64,000 bases of DNA from positions 1,426,001 through 1,490,000 of the forward strand of contig CM066308.1 of the NCBI GenBank assembly GCA_033807695.1. Reading direction: 5' to 3'. Of the stretch, positions 1 through 10,715 are shown piece after piece. The notes under the pieces were generated by a model. It saw only the letters and a program-made list of their open reading frames with translations. It did no database searches and was not told the origin of the DNA. The number at the start of each line of letters is the position of its first letter. Position 1 is the first letter of the stretch. The stretch is from Daedaleopsis sinensis. Lineage: Eukaryota; Basidiomycota; Agaricomycetes; Polyporales; Polyporaceae. A program made the position numbers and the translations under genes.

Positions 1-2021
1 TCGGCTGCGACGAATGCGGCGAGCCCGCGGAACGCGCTGTTGGTCGCAACCGCGGAGGACGAGCGGCCGTTGTTCGCGTCCACGATGTACGCGAGCGTGC
101 TGGAGTATATGCAGCTGTGTCGATCCCGGTGCGTGTCAGGCCCCGTCCCCGAACGGAGAGAGCAGGTGTGCGAAGACTCACATGGAGAAGAGGCCGCTGA
201 GGAAGAGCATGACACAAATAGCGGCGACGCTGACGTGCTGCTGGCATATCCAGCCGTAGGCGATGACCGTGAGGGGAAAGATGGGCATGAAGATGATCGT
301 GCTCTCCAAACGGGCCTGTGAGGGAGAGGAGACCCGTGTGAGCAGCGGAGGCGAAGGAGTAGGAGGGAAGGGCGAGGGCGAGGGCGAGGAGACACGAGCG
401 TACCTCCGGTTGGCTCGTGCCGCCGTTGCGGGCTTTGAGCTTCCTCAGGACATAGTCGGAGTACCGTCCTCCGAGTACACTCCCCACGAGAGAACCTGTG
501 TAACGGCAATTAGTTCAGGGACGTTCTGGACACGACGGCGTGTTAGTGTGCGATTCCTCACCTGCGCCAAACGCGAGCAAGACGAGACCGATCTGCAGTG
601 CGTTGTATCCGTATTGGTTCGCAAGCGTGCGGGAGCATGTGTATGAGATGCAGTAGCTGAAACCGAAGATCAACCCTATCGTACGCGTCAGTACGAATTC
701 AAAAACTCGACTCGTCAAGAATAGACTGGAGAACTCACCTGAGGCGATGAGAATAGTAAGGTTGTTCGCTCGACGCAACACATTCATTATCGGCTTTGCT
801 GGATTGACGTCCGCCAATGAGAGCTTGATGTCTTCTAAGGGCCCGGGCTCGGGACGAGCAGCCTCCTGCTGCTGCTGCTTCTCGAGGTCCAGCCCGCGCG
901 CAAGCTCTTCAATGGCGTCTTTCCCGCCTTCCGGCCCGAGCTTCTCGGGGGACGCGGGCGGGACGATGCGGGACACGGCGGTGATCTGCGACAGACTGGA
1001 CGTCTCGGAGCCCTTGGCGGACATGTGCGCGCGGCGACGTCTGAGCGCCGCTTGGTACGTGAGGCTGCGCTCGCGCCGGAAGGTGTCCTTGAAGGGGACG
1101 AAGAGGAGGAAGCAGAGCCCGACGAAGATTGCGAGGAACCAGAAGGTCGCGCGCCAGCTGAAGGCTTGTGTCAGGACACCGCCGAGGATGGGACCTAACG
1201 ATGGACCGAGGAGAGGTGCACTGAGGATGCGAGGTGAGTGGCGGATGGTGTACGCAGTACGCAGACGGACGGACCTGTAGTATATCCCCATCATCGTTCC
1301 TCGTTGTGCGGGCTCGTAAATGTCTGCGAGCGTCGCCGCGCCGAGAGCAATTACTGCGCTTGAGCTGGTACAGGGTCAGACACCTTGTACGGACAAGATA
1401 TAATGCCACGCACCCAATGGCTTGAATGCAACGCATGCCGATAAGGACGCCGATAGTTTTCGACAGTGCAGCGACGATGCACCCTATTGTACATAGCGCT
1501 GTTGATACGAGGTAAACTTTCTGTACGACTTGTCAATCAATCTTACTCGACGGAATGCACTGGGTAAGGCTTACCCTCCGACCCCAAAATTCACTCAATG
1601 CGCTCCATAACAGCGGCACACCACCTTGAATCAAGATGAAGAGGGACAAGCTCAAGGCGATGGAGCTACTGGACGCATGGAGCTGCTCTTCGATTTGAGA
1701 TATGGCGGCTAGATAGTGCAAGGTCCTCAGTCACAGTACTAGGTAGCCACGGAGATAAGCTATATCTCTCGATGTGCACGCACGATTGTAGATATTCCCG
1801 CCCAGTCCGGCGATCATACTCGCAGCTGATACTGTTGCAACCACAGACAGCTGGAGCAGGTCGCGTCAGCAAAGTACGACTGATGATAGGATGACAGTCA
1901 CCTTGCGTGCATTTGACCACGTTCGAGGATCGTCGGATACGGCAGCGTGCTCTATGTCTGTCGCCACTGCAGACGGAGGCTTCGAGATTGGAACTGGATC
2001 GTCAAGTTCAGTAGACATCAT
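1..2021 (-). CDS. DHA1-type MFS transporter, 3' end cut off
   Basis: This is a polytopic proton-driven exporter of the major facilitator superfamily; the substrate (drug, polyamine or similar) cannot be read from sequence. Exons, read down the minus strand: 2021-1902, 1850-1784, 1708-1575, 1520-1414, 1364-1275, 1220-739, 675-562, 495-404, 315-182 and 114 to beyond base 1, giving about 484 visible residues. Family marks are the N-terminal DPRTWSNARK block, motif A in SEFWGRR after TM2, and the antiporter motif LGPSLGPILGG in TM5. A charged central loop (residues about 235-315) follows RRERSLTYQAALRRRR. The start at 2021 is a double Met aligned with the paralog at 16908-19158; exon sizes match that gene almost one for one. 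All introns here are GT-AG. The last exon and stop lie outside the window. Confidence 0.88.
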
Positions 2022-3160
2022 ATCGTGAATAGTCGTGAAAGGCAATAATTAAGTTAGAGATTAGAGGGGAAGGAGGAGGATTTGGGGAGAGGGGGGGTAG
2101 TATAAGTATCCAGAGAAAAGGTCGTCTGATCATTGGCGGTGATTCAAAGCGTGTCATACACGATGCTATTCTTTTCCGTGCCGAAACGGCCGCTCGACCG
2201 TGCCGTATGGTATATTCGGAAGATTCGGCCGACAAATAACGTCCGCGGCCGCGTCTTGCAAGAAGCTTCTGAGCATGGCTGACGGAAGAGCGTACCGCTT
2301 GCTCACAAACTCTAGGCATTTGGGAACTATCTACTCGCGATCCGTGCTGACCGCAGTAGAGAGCTTGTGAGGAGGAGGAGGAAAGTTTAGTGCCAACTTG
2401 AACTCGACCAATGCCACATGCCTTTATTACGCGCCCATCGTTTGCGGTAATCGGAACGCTCACGCATAGCGCCGTCCGAGTCTAAGTTTATCTCAGGTTT
2501 GTTCTAAAACCATCCCGTTCGCTATGATAGTAAGTCTATGTGATACAGCTGTAGTGCGCCGTCCTCACCGCTCTCAGTACTAGTGTCTCACTGCCAAACT
2601 CAAAGCTTTTACAGGCCGGAACTAAAAACCATGTAGTACGGCGTTGGTCGACTGTCACGGTATTCAAGCAACATGAAGGGAAGGTTGTCGAAACGGTCGG
2701 AGTCCCCTGGCATAGAAGTTCCCGCTCTCAAGGCTGCCGGATCCTAGCGTCACGAGAAATGTTGTGAATGTTCGAGGCACACTAGCATGAAGGTTTCGAT
2801 ACTACTTACTACAGAACCGTGATGTGCGCGGGATGCTGCTACCAGCGGAGGAGGAGGCCCTCTGCCGTTATTCGAGGATGCGCTGTAAGCACGTGTCAGT
2901 GTCAAACGAACGCTTAGCCTGCGGTTGCAAGTCCACACAAAGATGAAGAACTCACATGTCGAACTTCAGCACATCGTGCTACCATGAACGGCTCGCAGGA
3001 CTGAACATGCGGCCTGCTCATCCGTTGAGGGCCTCGGGCTTATCGCGAAGTCGCCTGGCTCGGTCCAGATATTAGCGACACATGGAATTCCGACCAGTAG
3101 TGCGACTGTTGCGACGGGCTGAGTCACTGGACGATGTTCCAGGAGATTCCGCCCCGGAAC
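2022..3160. other. Gene-free stretch upstream of MFS gene
   Basis: It holds the promoter side of the minus-strand MFS gene and no open frame with coding character. A short purine-rich run (around 2060-2100) and several AGGAGG clusters (around 2370-2390 and 2846-2856) are the only low-complexity features I see. Confidence 0.5.
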
Positions 3161-3164
3161 TAGT

Positions 3165-3745
3165 TTTGGGAGCTGGCGCTGTGACTGGACTCCTAGTCAC
3201 AGACTAGCTCCCAAGCTAATTCGGGTGCCGAACTTCAACAAAAAGGTGTAAATCCGCAATGTAAACACCTATTCAGACGGTGCTAACATCGCGGAAACGT
3301 TGTTAGGTCCCGAAATAGCCTAGTAGCTAGGGCTGTGACTAGGAGTCCAGCTACAGCCCTAGCTCTTAGACTAATCCTGGTCCTGAACACTCGTTCCGCG
3401 ATGTCGGCCCCATCTGAATAGGTGCTTACAATGCAGATTTGCACCTTTTTGCTACCGAAATAGCCTGGTAGCTAATCTACGACTTGACTCCTAGTCGCAG
3501 ACTAGCCACCAGGCTAACTCGGGTGCGGAACCTGAACGAAGGGGGGAAGGCCCATTCAAGCGGAGCTGACGTTGCGGAAACGTTGTCAGGTCCCGAACGA
3601 GTCTGGTAGCTAAGGCTGTGACTAGGAGTCCAGTCACAGCGCTAGCTCTCAGACTAATCCTGGTCCTGAACACTCGTTATGCGATGTCGGTCCCGTCTGA
3701 ATAGGAGGTTACATCGCGGATTTGCACCCTTTTGCTGCCGACCTA
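3165..3745. repeat. Two tandem imperfect palindromes
   Basis: Two units of about 290 bp stand head to tail; matching landmarks are 3188 and 3486 (period 298) and 3331 and 3613 (period 282). Each unit is itself an imperfect palindrome. The first is centred near 3345: the segment around 3238-3300 reappears as its reverse complement around 3390-3452, and the centre is a hairpin of GGCTGTGACTAGGAGTCC followed by its complement. The second is centred near 3628. The block ends just past the stop of the next minus-strand gene, so it could form the 3' end of its transcript or be a foldback transposon remnant. Confidence 0.8.
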
Positions 3746-3754
3746 GCGTGGTAT

Positions 3755-4864
3755 CTAGTTCGTGAATAGACCGATCGCATACTCTCTACCAGGCAATTCA
3801 CGAAGTATCCGCCTACGGTTTCGCGCAATCAAGTCCCTCTCCGGGCGAGAGTCGAACTTGTGCATCTTCGTGTGGATCTGGAACATCCTGTCGATTATGA
3901 GCCAGCGAGCGTGCCACCCTGGGATCAAGAACCGCGCAGGCACGGACGCAGGCATGTGGTGCACCCCGCGGCTGTCCTTGTTCAAGAACGCGTTCATGTC
4001 GTCCGCGTACCGGACGAACATTCTCGTCGTCTGCTGGGAGCGCGGGACCGCCGGGGCCTCCTGTGCGCGTGGTCGGAGCGTCGCGGGGGTGAACACGAGG
4101 GGAGCGTCGCGGCCCTCGCCGCCGACGACAGTGCGGCACCAGTGCAGCCGCTTCTTCGGCGGGGCTTGCGCGAGGATCGGGACCGGGGCTGTGGGCTTAC
4201 TAGGCTTGAGGATCCCGCGCACGTGCGCAAGCTTGGCCTTCTTGGAGGGCCGCTCGAGGTCGCCGGTGTTGTCCTCGTCGTCGCGCGCGCGCCGCTTGTC
4301 GCCGACCGTCACGACGTGGGCCGTCTTGACCTTCTTCGCTGTGCGGGCCGGGGCGGGTCCCTCTGCGTCGAGCGAGTGGCTTGCGCGGCGCTTGACAGCG
4401 CGAGGCGCTACCGGGGGAACGGCGGGGGAGGACGTCGGGGGGAGAGGGCGGGTGTCGTGTCGGACGACGGTTGGCTTGCTGCGAGGAGCGCGGTTTACCT
4501 TAACCTCGGGGAGTGTCGACAGCGCTGCTGGCCAGGCAGTGCTACCGACCCCCTTCGGCGCGTTCTCCTTGGCTCCTGAGGCGACCCCGACTGCGTTCGC
4601 CGACTTGTGCGGTAGCTTTGCGAGCGGCCGAGAGACGGTGTTGCCGTAGATCCCCTGGCGACTGGTGCTGGTCGTGGTCCTGGCGGTCGGGAGGAACCTC
4701 GTGGTCTTGCCAGCCGCGTCGATCTTGATAAGCCTTGTACGAGCTATACGGTTTCTCTGTACGATGGTGTTAGCCTGAGTCACATTCGCGGCAGGAGGAG
4801 TAGCAATGGGAGTGCTCGTGAAAGGGAACGGCAAGAATTTCGCAACGAGATCAAAAAGAGACAT
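3755..4864 (-). CDS. Disordered protein with GILK and RVxF-like motifs
   Basis: The 369-residue product has no fold that I recognise. It is rich in Ala, Pro, Arg and Lys, with several basic clusters of nuclear-localisation type (KRR at 158-160, KKVK at 177-180, KRRARDD at 190-196, KKAK at 208-211). Residues 217-220 are GILK, and 16 residues later comes KKRLHWC (237-243). This order resembles the SILK plus RVxF docking pair of protein phosphatase 1 regulators, although Leu replaces the usual Val/Ile. The block from KRRARDD to VVGGEG recurs in the gene at 30167-30949, so the two are paralogs. The Met at 4864 follows a pyrimidine-rich leader. The gene is a single exon, divergent from 5692-6492. 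The PP1 link is inference. Confidence 0.7.
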   Translation of the reverse strand: MSLFDLVAKFLPFPFTSTPIATPPAANVTQANTIVQRNRIARTRLIKIDAAGKTTRFLPTARTTTSTSRQGIYGNTVSRPLAKLPHKSANAVGVASGAKENAPKGVGSTAWPAALSTLPEVKVNRAPRSKPTVVRHDTRPLPPTSSPAVPPVAPRAVKRRASHSLDAEGPAPARTAKKVKTAHVVTVGDKRRARDDEDNTGDLERPSKKAKLAHVRGILKPSKPTAPVPILAQAPPKKRLHWCRTVVGGEGRDAPLVFTPATLRPRAQEAPAVPRSQQTTRMFVRYADDMNAFLNKDSRGVHHMPASVPARFLIPGWHARWLIIDRMFQIHTKMHKFDSRPERDLIARNRRRILRELPGREYAIGLFTN

Positions 4865-5691
4865 GGTGCGTGGTGGTATGAGTCTGGGGGGTGAACTGTC
4901 CGGCAGTTGGATGATGTGGGGAAGTGAGTGAAGATGGTGGGGAAGGGAGTAGGTAAGGAAACTTCGAGTGAGGACGTACGGCTTTTATAGCAACCATCCG
5001 AGCCGCGGATATATCGTAAAATAGAAATCTTCGGGAGGGTGACATATCCGCACCGGCTCGTACTTGGTCCGTAGTCGGGAATTTTGGTTGAGGCCAAGTT
5101 GCTGCATGCAGCTTCGGAACTTTCGATATGCGGTCTTGCGACATGCAGTAATCTCGACTCTTAGATAGCGTGGAGATATCACTGCATGTCGCAAGATCCC
5201 ATGTCGACGGCATGAGGATCTTGCGCTATAAGTAGGCTAACTGGTTTGTCCAAGGTCTATCAGTAGGTGACTTTTGGCAGTAGCAAGCCAGTAAGCGCTC
5301 ATGGTTCAACATCCTTGGGTCGGTCGGAACACGGACCGGAAGCCGAATATCTGAAGTGACCGCTTCGGCGTTTGACTCTACTCTGGGACCTGGTTTCGAC
5401 GAACTTGGATCCGTACCGAAAGCCAGGCAACATTCCAACATCCGCGAGACGGATTGGGCGAAAACGTATGCTAACATGCGCGGAGATGTCAAAAGGGACT
5501 GCAACAGCCAGGTCGTTCTGCAATATCCGCAACACTTCCGCAACACAACCATAATTTATTACAACCTCCGACCCGCGCAGTGAACACTCTTAAAGCCTCA
5601 CATGTCAACGAGGATCATCCACCTATCCTCTCCCATCTCCCATCTACTGCCGGACAGTACTCACGACACATCCCGTACCCACCACATCACC
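4865..5691. promoter_or_regulatory. Divergent promoter region with 16-bp inverted repeat
   Basis: This interval separates two head-to-head genes. It contains a perfect 16-bp inverted repeat, TCTTGCGACATGCAGT at 5134-5149 and its reverse complement at 5181-5196, with a 31-bp spacer. A partial third copy (GATCTTGCG) lies at about 5217. This could be a binding site for a dimeric regulator or a transcript hairpin; neither can be decided from sequence. Confidence 0.5.
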
Positions 5692-6492
5692 ATGTATCCT
5701 CCTGGCATCATGTACTGCGTCGACGAGGAGACGGGCGAGCTCCCGTACGAGCTCACTCGCCGGCAGCAGCACATCACAGTGTTCTTCCCATTCGCCTCCG
5801 CCTCCTTCTCGCCCTTTGCATATGCCGACCCGGCCGGTCCTCCTCCGATGTGCAAGAACGCCTCAGGCCTGGAGCATCGGGGACAGACGGTATCTTTCAT
5901 TGACCTTGACGGCAACGAGTATCTCGGTGCGCTACAGCAGCAGGCTGCTAGTGTTCTTCAGAAGGAGGATCTGCACGGACGGACGGGATGGATATCGGAG
6001 CAGGACTGGTTTGAGGGAGGGGACGAGAGCGACGGACTTTATGCTGACAACTTCTTCCCCAGTTGCCCAGCATCGCGCGAGACCCCTGGATTGCTGGCGG
6101 AGGCTAGTGTCGTGGACGCGAAGCTAGAGTCGCAGCGCGAAGAGGTCTTCGACATGGTGGACGACTTTGTGGTGGTCGAAGCTCCGGTACGTCCCATCCT
6201 CAACACGTTTTTGAACCAGCTCGTCGGCCCGACGAACGCGATCCGCGGCGGCTGGTCCGGTCACAGGTCGACTCTCGACCACCAGGGAGCTCGCGCCGAC
6301 AAGAACATGGACGATCTTCGGAAGGAGCAACAGCGGGCCGCGCCGGTGATCGCAAAGGTCAAGAATATGGTTGCTGATTTTCGGACGAAGCGGTCGAGGA
6401 TCCCCCGGCTCGTACCAGTCCCCGCGAAGGTCGAGGTAGTGCGGACTGACAGGGTCAGGCGGTCGAGGATTCCCCGGTGGAAATCTACGTAG
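5692..6492 (+). CDS. Hypothetical acidic/basic protein, 266 aa
   Basis: I do not recognise a domain. The N-terminus reads MYCVDEETGELPYEL, resembling the N-terminus of the protein at 13729-15641 (VYTMDPNTGYLTHQL), so a distant relation is possible. The middle is acidic (EEVFDMVDDFVVVE). The C-terminal third is basic and carries the hexapeptide RSRIPR twice, the second just before the C-terminus. The frame is open from an earlier Met at 5602 (296 aa), but the stretch between is Ser/His/Pro-rich and looks like leader, so the Met at 5692 (context ACCATG) is preferred. The gene is a single exon, divergent from 3755-4864. Confidence 0.6.
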   Translation: MYPPGIMYCVDEETGELPYELTRRQQHITVFFPFASASFSPFAYADPAGPPPMCKNASGLEHRGQTVSFIDLDGNEYLGALQQQAASVLQKEDLHGRTGWISEQDWFEGGDESDGLYADNFFPSCPASRETPGLLAEASVVDAKLESQREEVFDMVDDFVVVEAPVRPILNTFLNQLVGPTNAIRGGWSGHRSTLDHQGARADKNMDDLRKEQQRAAPVIAKVKNMVADFRTKRSRIPRLVPVPAKVEVVRTDRVRRSRIPRWKST

Positions 6493-8534
6493 ATTCTCGA
6501 CCGGAGGGAGTGCTTAACGGGGTCGGTGGGGCAATGTCCCTCGGGACGACGGGAACAAGGTTTGGTGCTGTGACCAAGAGGGGGGCACCGGCAGATGCCG
6601 AGACCGGCGCTAGGAGGGGGGAGGGGGGTCCCGGGGTCCTTATTGCACTTCGGGGATACCCCTTGAGAAATTTGTTTGGACGTTTTGCAGGATGTACTGA
6701 AAGCTAATCTAGAGCTCACAACGACTCATTACAGCTTACTTGCCTCTCACCGGTCTTGAACTTAGGCTGGCCATGACAACTCTAAGTACAGTGACTAGAG
6801 TTCTCGGCGCTTGCCAAAGTATTACTACCCATTCAAGCCAAATATGATTACATAACTTTACCCAAGTTCTAAGCACGACCGTGATGGGCAAGGGCGCCCT
6901 TTTCCCTGCCATCTCCGGAAATTGGACAGAGTAAGTATAATTGCCTTTGCTTTCGCGCGTGTCGAGGCCCGAAAAGAGGAAGGGATAGATATCTAATGGC
7001 AGTCTCAATATTTCCTTCAAGGAAAAGGGCATTCAAGTTTGCGCGTCGTCAAGTGCATCTTGTCAAATATGTCACTTACTCTCTACAGTAGCTACTACTA
7101 TCCAGTTAAATTATGCCACACACTGGGAGGTGCTTTTATCTTCAATCAAATGGACATGACTGATATTACTGCGCAAAAGTTTTGAAACTAAATACTCCGA
7201 GGTTGGCGATGGTCACGAAATCATTATACTGACTACGGTATCTCCTGCTTAGGGCTGTCTCATACAGATTTTAATGTCTCAGACTCTCTGGAGCTTCAAC
7301 TGATGCTCTCAATCCCTGTTAATGCATCTAAACTCGTGGGGAACCTGCTGGCAGTGACCTGCCCGGAGGTGTTGGGCGTCTTCGTTTCTCCTTTGGGATA
7401 TGTTATGTCAGAGAATATACCTTATATAGTACTTTCCCACGGGGGGAGGGGGAGGGGGGGTCCCCAGAAACCCCTTATTGCACTTCGCCTACCCCGGTAC
7501 GATTTTCACTTCATGCCCCCCTCTTGGCTGTGACTTCGCTCTTGCTGTCGACGGCTGGCCGTATGCTTCGGGAGGCTGGTTCTCTTTTGATTTGTGCTGC
7601 TCATTGCCCTGCCTTGAAGGCGGATTTCGACTAGTTATATCTGTCTTCATCAATGTATGCTTGGCCGAACCAACTGTAAGTATTCTGCTCGAGCTTTCCG
7701 GCGTTCTTTGGCTCAAGCTAGCTTGCATACCCCTCGCATTCTCATTTGTCAACAGAATTGTTATTCGCGATGTCAACCAGCTATTCGAAGCTTCTGAGGA
7801 GGTGCGGCCTCGTTGATCAACGTTTGCTGCACCACATTGACACCCATGCGTAGTCTGAGACTTTACTTCGAGAAATCCACCGTGGATCTCTCAATTTGAG
7901 CGAGTATACACTGCACCAAGCACTGCAGACTCCAGAGACTGGCTGTGTATTGATCTTCGATATATAGTAGTATAATATACTATCACGGTAACGTTGGGTG
8001 AGCCGATGACCACGAGCTTGAGGTAGGAGCGCTAGCACGAGCTTCACATCATTGATCCATGATTCAATACAATGTACATGTGCAACATCCCGGAGCTCGT
8101 TGCTGCTTTTCCGAGGGTCACTGTAGACGCAAACGCTGCGTGGATGATGAGGTGAGTTCAACACTAGTATTCGCATGCAATACATTTACCGTGTTCGAGC
8201 TGATACCAATGCATACGCCGTGACTTGAACGTTGGACAGGCGAGGAGACTTATGATAAACAGTCAGGGCCCAGGCTACGAACCATATGGAGGAGGCGGCA
8301 CATCAGAGCTGCATCAAAAGGTATGGCGGTACATCTTTTCATGTGATGGCGTAACACCTACTAAATATGTGTATAGACATCGCTAGATTCTTCCTAGGCG
8401 GCCTTATTCAGCCTGAGCCATCCCCTTCAACGCACGCACGGCGACCGTCGTTCGTTTCCCTTCCTTCCTTTGACCTCTCCAACCGAGCTGCGAGCCATCG
8501 CGTTCTGTCTCGTTTTCAAATCTCATCTCGACTC
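6493..8534. other. Intergenic region with a duplicated G-rich motif
   Basis: No convincing gene is present; open frames at 7303-7533 and 7478-7816 lack coding character. A G-rich block followed by CCTTATTGCACTTCG appears at about 6612-6660 and again at about 7437-7500. A GCTGTGACCAAGAGGGGGG-like segment near 6567 has a reverse-complement match near 7515, so the two sites share both direct and inverted pieces. Confidence 0.45.
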
Positions 8535-10331
8535 ATGCATATCCGTAGTCGACTACTATCTCTCTTTGGCTTTTGCGATCTCATCCTCCGCTGTCACGCT
8601 GGCCAAGCTTTCAATTGGTCAATCCCGGACGTGCGTCTCATTCAGTACTTCCAACAGCGCAATTGACTTACAGCTTATCGCCGTGGTGAACAGGTTCCCG
8701 AAAACGGTACTCCTTTGCGAGAATGCGATAACCGTCGCATCACCCTCTCGCCGCTGAACGGGACTACTAAGGACATCGGGGTCCCGCCATATTACATGAT
8801 GGCAATAGCGGGACCGGAAGGCATTTCTTCCGTCTCCTACATCGGCGACAAGCCTTCGGAGCTTTCATGGCAAGTCCAGAATCGGCGAGGTAGCTCACCC
8901 CCTTACTGTACTTTCGATGATTGCTAAAGTTTGCCATAGGTACACAGCTCCTTCTTGCCGTCATAGACTCCACCGGTCAAACCGGAGGGTTTGCGGACGT
9001 ATTGTACGCCGTCGTTGGTACGGGCTCGTGGCGTATCTTTCTATTACGACGTTGTGCGCTGATTGTCTACGTCTGCGCTCAGACGGCGACACACAGTGCT
9101 TGCCCCCGGGGCCGTCGGATCCTCCGGTCATAGCGGCGAATGTAACGGCTACACTTAACACCTGCGATCCATGGGGGCTACTCGTCACCGGAGGCGTCAA
9201 ACCGTACAGCATCACTTTTGCGACGCCCTCTTCACCGGGCATGACGAATGTCACCATGGGTCCAAGTGACAACCTCTATACCTACATCAATCGTGCTTCG
9301 CCCGGAACGCAACTGATTGGTGAGGATTTATTATGTCTTCTTATCGTGCACTTGGCTGAACGCATTTGTCCGATTTGTTCAGCCGCTGTTGTGGACGCGT
9401 GGGTGTTGTGCTAGGTTGTCGATTCGTGGCCTTGGACTAACATTGCATGGCATATAGCACGGGACAGTGGGGAGTCTCGTCCCTGCCGGTCAACACAACA
9501 GGATCAGCAGACACGGAATGCAACGGTCTTCTCTCATCCTCGTCGTGGCAATCGACTTCTAGTCAGCCAGCTGCTCCGACATCTTCGATCATCCCACTTG
9601 CCACAGCGGCTCCAGGAGTGTCGAATCGCTCGAACCACACGCTGGGAATCGCTCTCGGAGTCACCTTTGGGTCAATCGCACTCTTGGTCCTCGCGGGATT
9701 CGGTCTCTGGTGGCGTCGTCGGAAGTCGACAACACAGGGCGCAGATCCGCACGATGCGCAATTCAGTCCGATGTATCACAAACCCGACGAGGCAGAGACG
9801 GTGTTCCACATCCCTACCCTCAACTCGAACGGAGCGAGAGGCGTGTCGCACTTCCAGCGCTCGTCATCGGAACTGAGGCCCGCCTCAGCCTTCAGCACCG
9901 ACGAGCCATTCTCGATCGACGCGACGGTCACCGAGCTCCGAACGACGCCCATATCATCCCCAGCCTCCACCGCCTCGGCTCAGTACATCTCGTCGTCGAC
10001 AACAATCGTCTCCGCCCACTTCCCAAACTCTCTTCGACCCCTCCCGTCCACCCCGTCGCCAAGTGCACAAGGCTTCGCATCGCGTTCCTCGGAAGAGCTC
10101 CTGCAAGGATCGAGAATGGACCGTAAAGACTCCACACACGATACGGATTCGCGCCATGCGGGCAGCGCTCGTGCTAGCCCAGCGAACACACTTGCGGCAC
10201 CGGCGCCGTCGCGGCCTGCAGTCACCGAGCACGGTTGTGACATCATTATCCAGCATCGGGACGGAGGCGTCGTTGAAGAGCTCCCACCTCCATATCAGAA
10301 TACTAGGTATCTACCTCCTCGAGCCTGTTGA
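8535..10331 (+). CDS. Single-pass membrane protein with two extracellular repeats
   Basis: The spliced product has 498 residues. Exons: 8535-8630, 8694-8889, 8940-9017, 9083-9319, a 16-nt microexon at 9383-9398, and 9458-10331. The N-terminus is a weak signal peptide. The outer part has two related units, each ending in a motif of the form TQLLLAVIDSTGQ / TQLIAAVVDATGQW; the second motif is only in frame if the microexon is included. After a Ser/Thr-rich stalk comes one membrane helix (about residues 267-290, LGIALGVTFGSIALLVLAGF) and a WWRRRK stop-transfer, then a long Ser/Pro-rich cytoplasmic tail ending near a PPPY motif. The layout is common in basidiomycete surface proteins of unknown role; a sensor or wall-linked function is possible but unproven. 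Confidence 0.75.
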
Positions 10332-10715
10332 CGCACCCAGTGTCATAGCATACGGTACAGCGATTCATTGTTCTGTCCTCTACTAGGCAGGCGCCGACAC
10401 GGTAGCGCCGACAAGGACGCCTAGGGGCCCACGACTCTGTTCCGGTGGTTTATAGGTGGCTTCACCCACGTATTCCTCAACTACTATTTTTCTCAATGTG
10501 TGTACTTATGTGCCTTTTCAATGACACCAGAACCATCTGATGGGGAGGGGAAATGGGAGTGCTTTAAAACTCGTAGGACAGAATAGCGAAAATCAAGTGA
10601 TCTTCGCCTGTCCGACCTCTTTTGCTTCTGCCACCGGACGGATGGGTCTCTACAACCAGGCAAAATGTATATCTATACATGATCAATGTGTCTTCTAGAT
10701 CTATATGATCAGGAC
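10332..10715. other. Gene-free flank before foldback element
   Basis: It contains the 3' flank of the membrane-protein gene; I see no gene or strong repeat. Confidence 0.4.

Noticed and set aside
3762..4649. 295-codon plus-strand open frame opposite the docking-motif gene
   Set aside because: It is antisense to the better supported 3755-4864 gene, whose motifs are conserved in a paralog.
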